Assembly (NCBI GenBank): GCA_032358255.1
Contig: JAULBX010007996.1
Coordinates: 1-64,000, forward strand
Length of the DNA stretch: 64,000 bases
Direction: 5' to 3'
From: Heterotrichella gracilis
Taxonomy: Eukaryota > Sar > Xanthophyceae > Tribonematales > Xanthonemataceae
Position numbers and translations under genes: made by a program. Position 1 is the first letter of the stretch, and each line of letters begins with the position of its first letter. The notes under the pieces were generated by a model. The model saw nothing but the letters and a program-made list of their open reading frames with translations, did not search any database and had not been told where the DNA came from. Below, piece after piece: positions 62,701 to 64,000 of this stretch.

Positions 62701-63903
62701 GGAGAAATGCCGCGTGCTGATTGTGGCGCTGTGGTGGGCAGGGCGTTGTTGCTTGGCAAGCTGCTCCTAGAACTTGAAGACAGCGATGGTGAGATGCGCT
62801 TCAAGGACGACAGCTTGGACAGCCGTTGGAAGGTGCTGGGTGCATGGGAGCGCGGTGGTGATGGGGAGGGGGACGATCTCAAGCTGCTGCCAGATGACAG
62901 GGGGCTGTGGCTCTGGAGCAGGGACGCAGCAGAGGGAGAGCGATCTACATTCAGGCCTGCAGGATCTGCATTCCTTGCCCACAGCTCGCAGTAGCTGGTC
63001 TGCGCTGCCCGGTGCACTAGCGTTGTCTGCATTGCGGTTTTGATCTTGGAGGCAATGAGAGGGAACTCACTGTAATTGTCCATCAAATCCTTGATCCTGA
63101 CGTACTGGCTGTCAAAATTCTTCTGCTTATCATCCATTTCCTTGGTGTACTTCTCCAACAGCCCTTTCGCTCCCAGTGCGGATTTCAAATCGCTCTGCAA
63201 CTGTGCAATGGTAGCCTGTTGCTGATGCCTGGTAGTGTCACTCTCCTCCAGCTGCTTTCCTGTTTCTGACAACTGTTCCTGCTGTAAACTGTTGGATTCA
63301 ACAGCGTCCTGTACTTCCTGTGTGAGCTGAGCAATCTGCTTGCGCAGAGTGGCTTCCTGTGCTTTGCTATGCTCCTGGGATTGATGCAGATCAGCCTGCA
63401 GCTTCCTGTGCACTTCGCTCAACTGCTGAAGCTCTAGTGATTTGGCCTCGAGCCTTTGCTCAGTGTTCAAGCTGTTGCGCGTCATCTGCTCAAGCTGGCT
63501 AGCCGTTGAGTCCAGCGCTTCCTTTTGAAGGTCAAAATCGTGCTGCAGATGATCGCGCTCCTGTTGCGTTGCTGCAACCTGTGCCACCAGTTAACACATT
63601 CAGACATAGCCCTTGCTGCACATAATATGCATGTGTCAAAATGGGTTGGCCAAAGCCAAAACATCTTGATGTTGCGCAGCACGATGACAGTTGATTGGTA
63701 GTCACATCTGGTCCATGCATAGACTCAATAGAATGGCGTACCTTGCCTAGCGCCACTTGCAGCTTTTCCTGGCAGTCTTGTAGCAGTTCAGCTGTGTCTC
63801 GCAGCTGCATGGTAGTGTGCCTTATCTCAGATTTGCCGTCTACCAGCTGTTGCTCCAGCAAGTCAAGTACATCCATAGCAGACGCTTGCGGAGGAATTGC
63901 GAC
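59797..63903 (-). CDS. coiled-coil / M48 peptidase-like fusion without a zinc motif, 5' partial
   Basis: Exons on the minus strand: 63903 to about 63741, 63578-62337, 62103-61834, about 61700-61383, 61064-60884, 60411-60297 and 59988-59797. The first begins after an acceptor, so the true start may lie beyond the window. The N-terminal ~230 residues are a Gln/Leu/Glu-rich coiled coil, followed by ~180 Ser/Pro-rich disordered residues. The C-terminal ~250 residues resemble plant M48 family proteins: TLVMTSALLQMLSPEEFATA, then VDDVRLLASFIMKSAAGDSP and LDVDAFLNE. Where M48 enzymes have HExxH the sequence reads LAAALAPFL, so zinc binding and catalysis should be lost. It is probably a pseudoenzyme with a scaffold role (inference). 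The splice into 61064 uses an acceptor chosen to keep phase. Confidence 0.7.
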
Positions 63904-64000
63904 CTGCATTCAAACAATCATGGTTGCGGGCATTTTCTGCTGGTACCTTGCCATCTCTCTCAGCACCTTTTATTAATTTGATTTAATGATACAGTAATCG

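Noticed and set aside
62479-63043. Plus-strand open frames over the coiled-coil/M48 gene
   Set aside because: Antisense to a 1.2-kb exon with clear coiled-coil and Ser-rich coding; no motifs of their own.

Overview
The window looks like nuclear DNA of a green alga. The genes have many GT-AG spliceosomal introns. Plant-type telomere motifs (TTTAGGG / CCCTAAA) are scattered through the introns. The gene set includes an organelle-type tryptophanyl-tRNA synthetase, a DUF1990/UPF0548 protein, a plant-like nucleotide-sugar transporter and a plant-like M48 homologue. I cannot name the species from sequence alone. All exon boundaries were read by eye; those given to the base are phase-consistent unless stated otherwise.

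Layout: 1-3770 is a hAT-type DNA transposon on the minus strand, cut by the left edge, with a palindromic GGCGTATG/CATACGCC cluster at its 5' side. 4212-8047 (+) is tryptophanyl-tRNA synthetase (8 exons). 8619-9967 (-) is a nucleotide-sugar transporter (2 exons). 10820-12291 (-) is a DUF1990 protein (5 exons). 13288-14579 (+) is a type II membrane carbohydrate sulfotransferase (2 exons). 15785-18895 (+) is a 7-exon gene with a von Hippel-Lindau (VHL) beta domain. 21422-24056 (+) is a RecG/Schlafen-like ATPase-fold gene with an N-terminal SAM-like domain and an apparent frameshift. 25700-26640 holds unassigned coding-like stretches. 27024-30842 (+) is an Ala/Glu/Arg-rich coiled-coil protein. 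32581-35684 (+) is an unrecognised protein. 35685-38569 is a repeat field: a ~500 bp direct-repeat pair, a minisatellite, a dispersed repeat and a tRNA-like sequence. 38570-58929 (-) is a complete homomeric acetyl-CoA carboxylase in about 39 exons over 20.4 kb. 59797-63903 (-) is a coiled-coil protein fused to an M48 peptidase-like domain that has lost its zinc motif.

The most unusual signal is structural. In three genes (TrpRS, the coiled-coil gene, acetyl-CoA carboxylase) many introns carry diverged partial copies ('echoes') of the edge of the neighbouring exon together with its splice site. Acceptor-side echoes lie upstream of the exon and donor-side echoes lie downstream, often in tandem at about 85-110 bp spacing and often next to CCCTAAA/TTTAGGG runs. 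I count roughly 30 such copies, including one of an exon end that carries the stop codon. The sulfotransferase, VHL-like, DUF1990, transporter and M48-like genes show none that I can see. A second notable item is the VHL-like protein, which keeps nearly all the residues that bind hydroxyproline in human pVHL.

Functionally the genes are ordinary housekeeping and metabolic neighbours (organellar translation, fatty-acid precursor synthesis, Golgi sugar transport and sulfation) with no operon-like logic.
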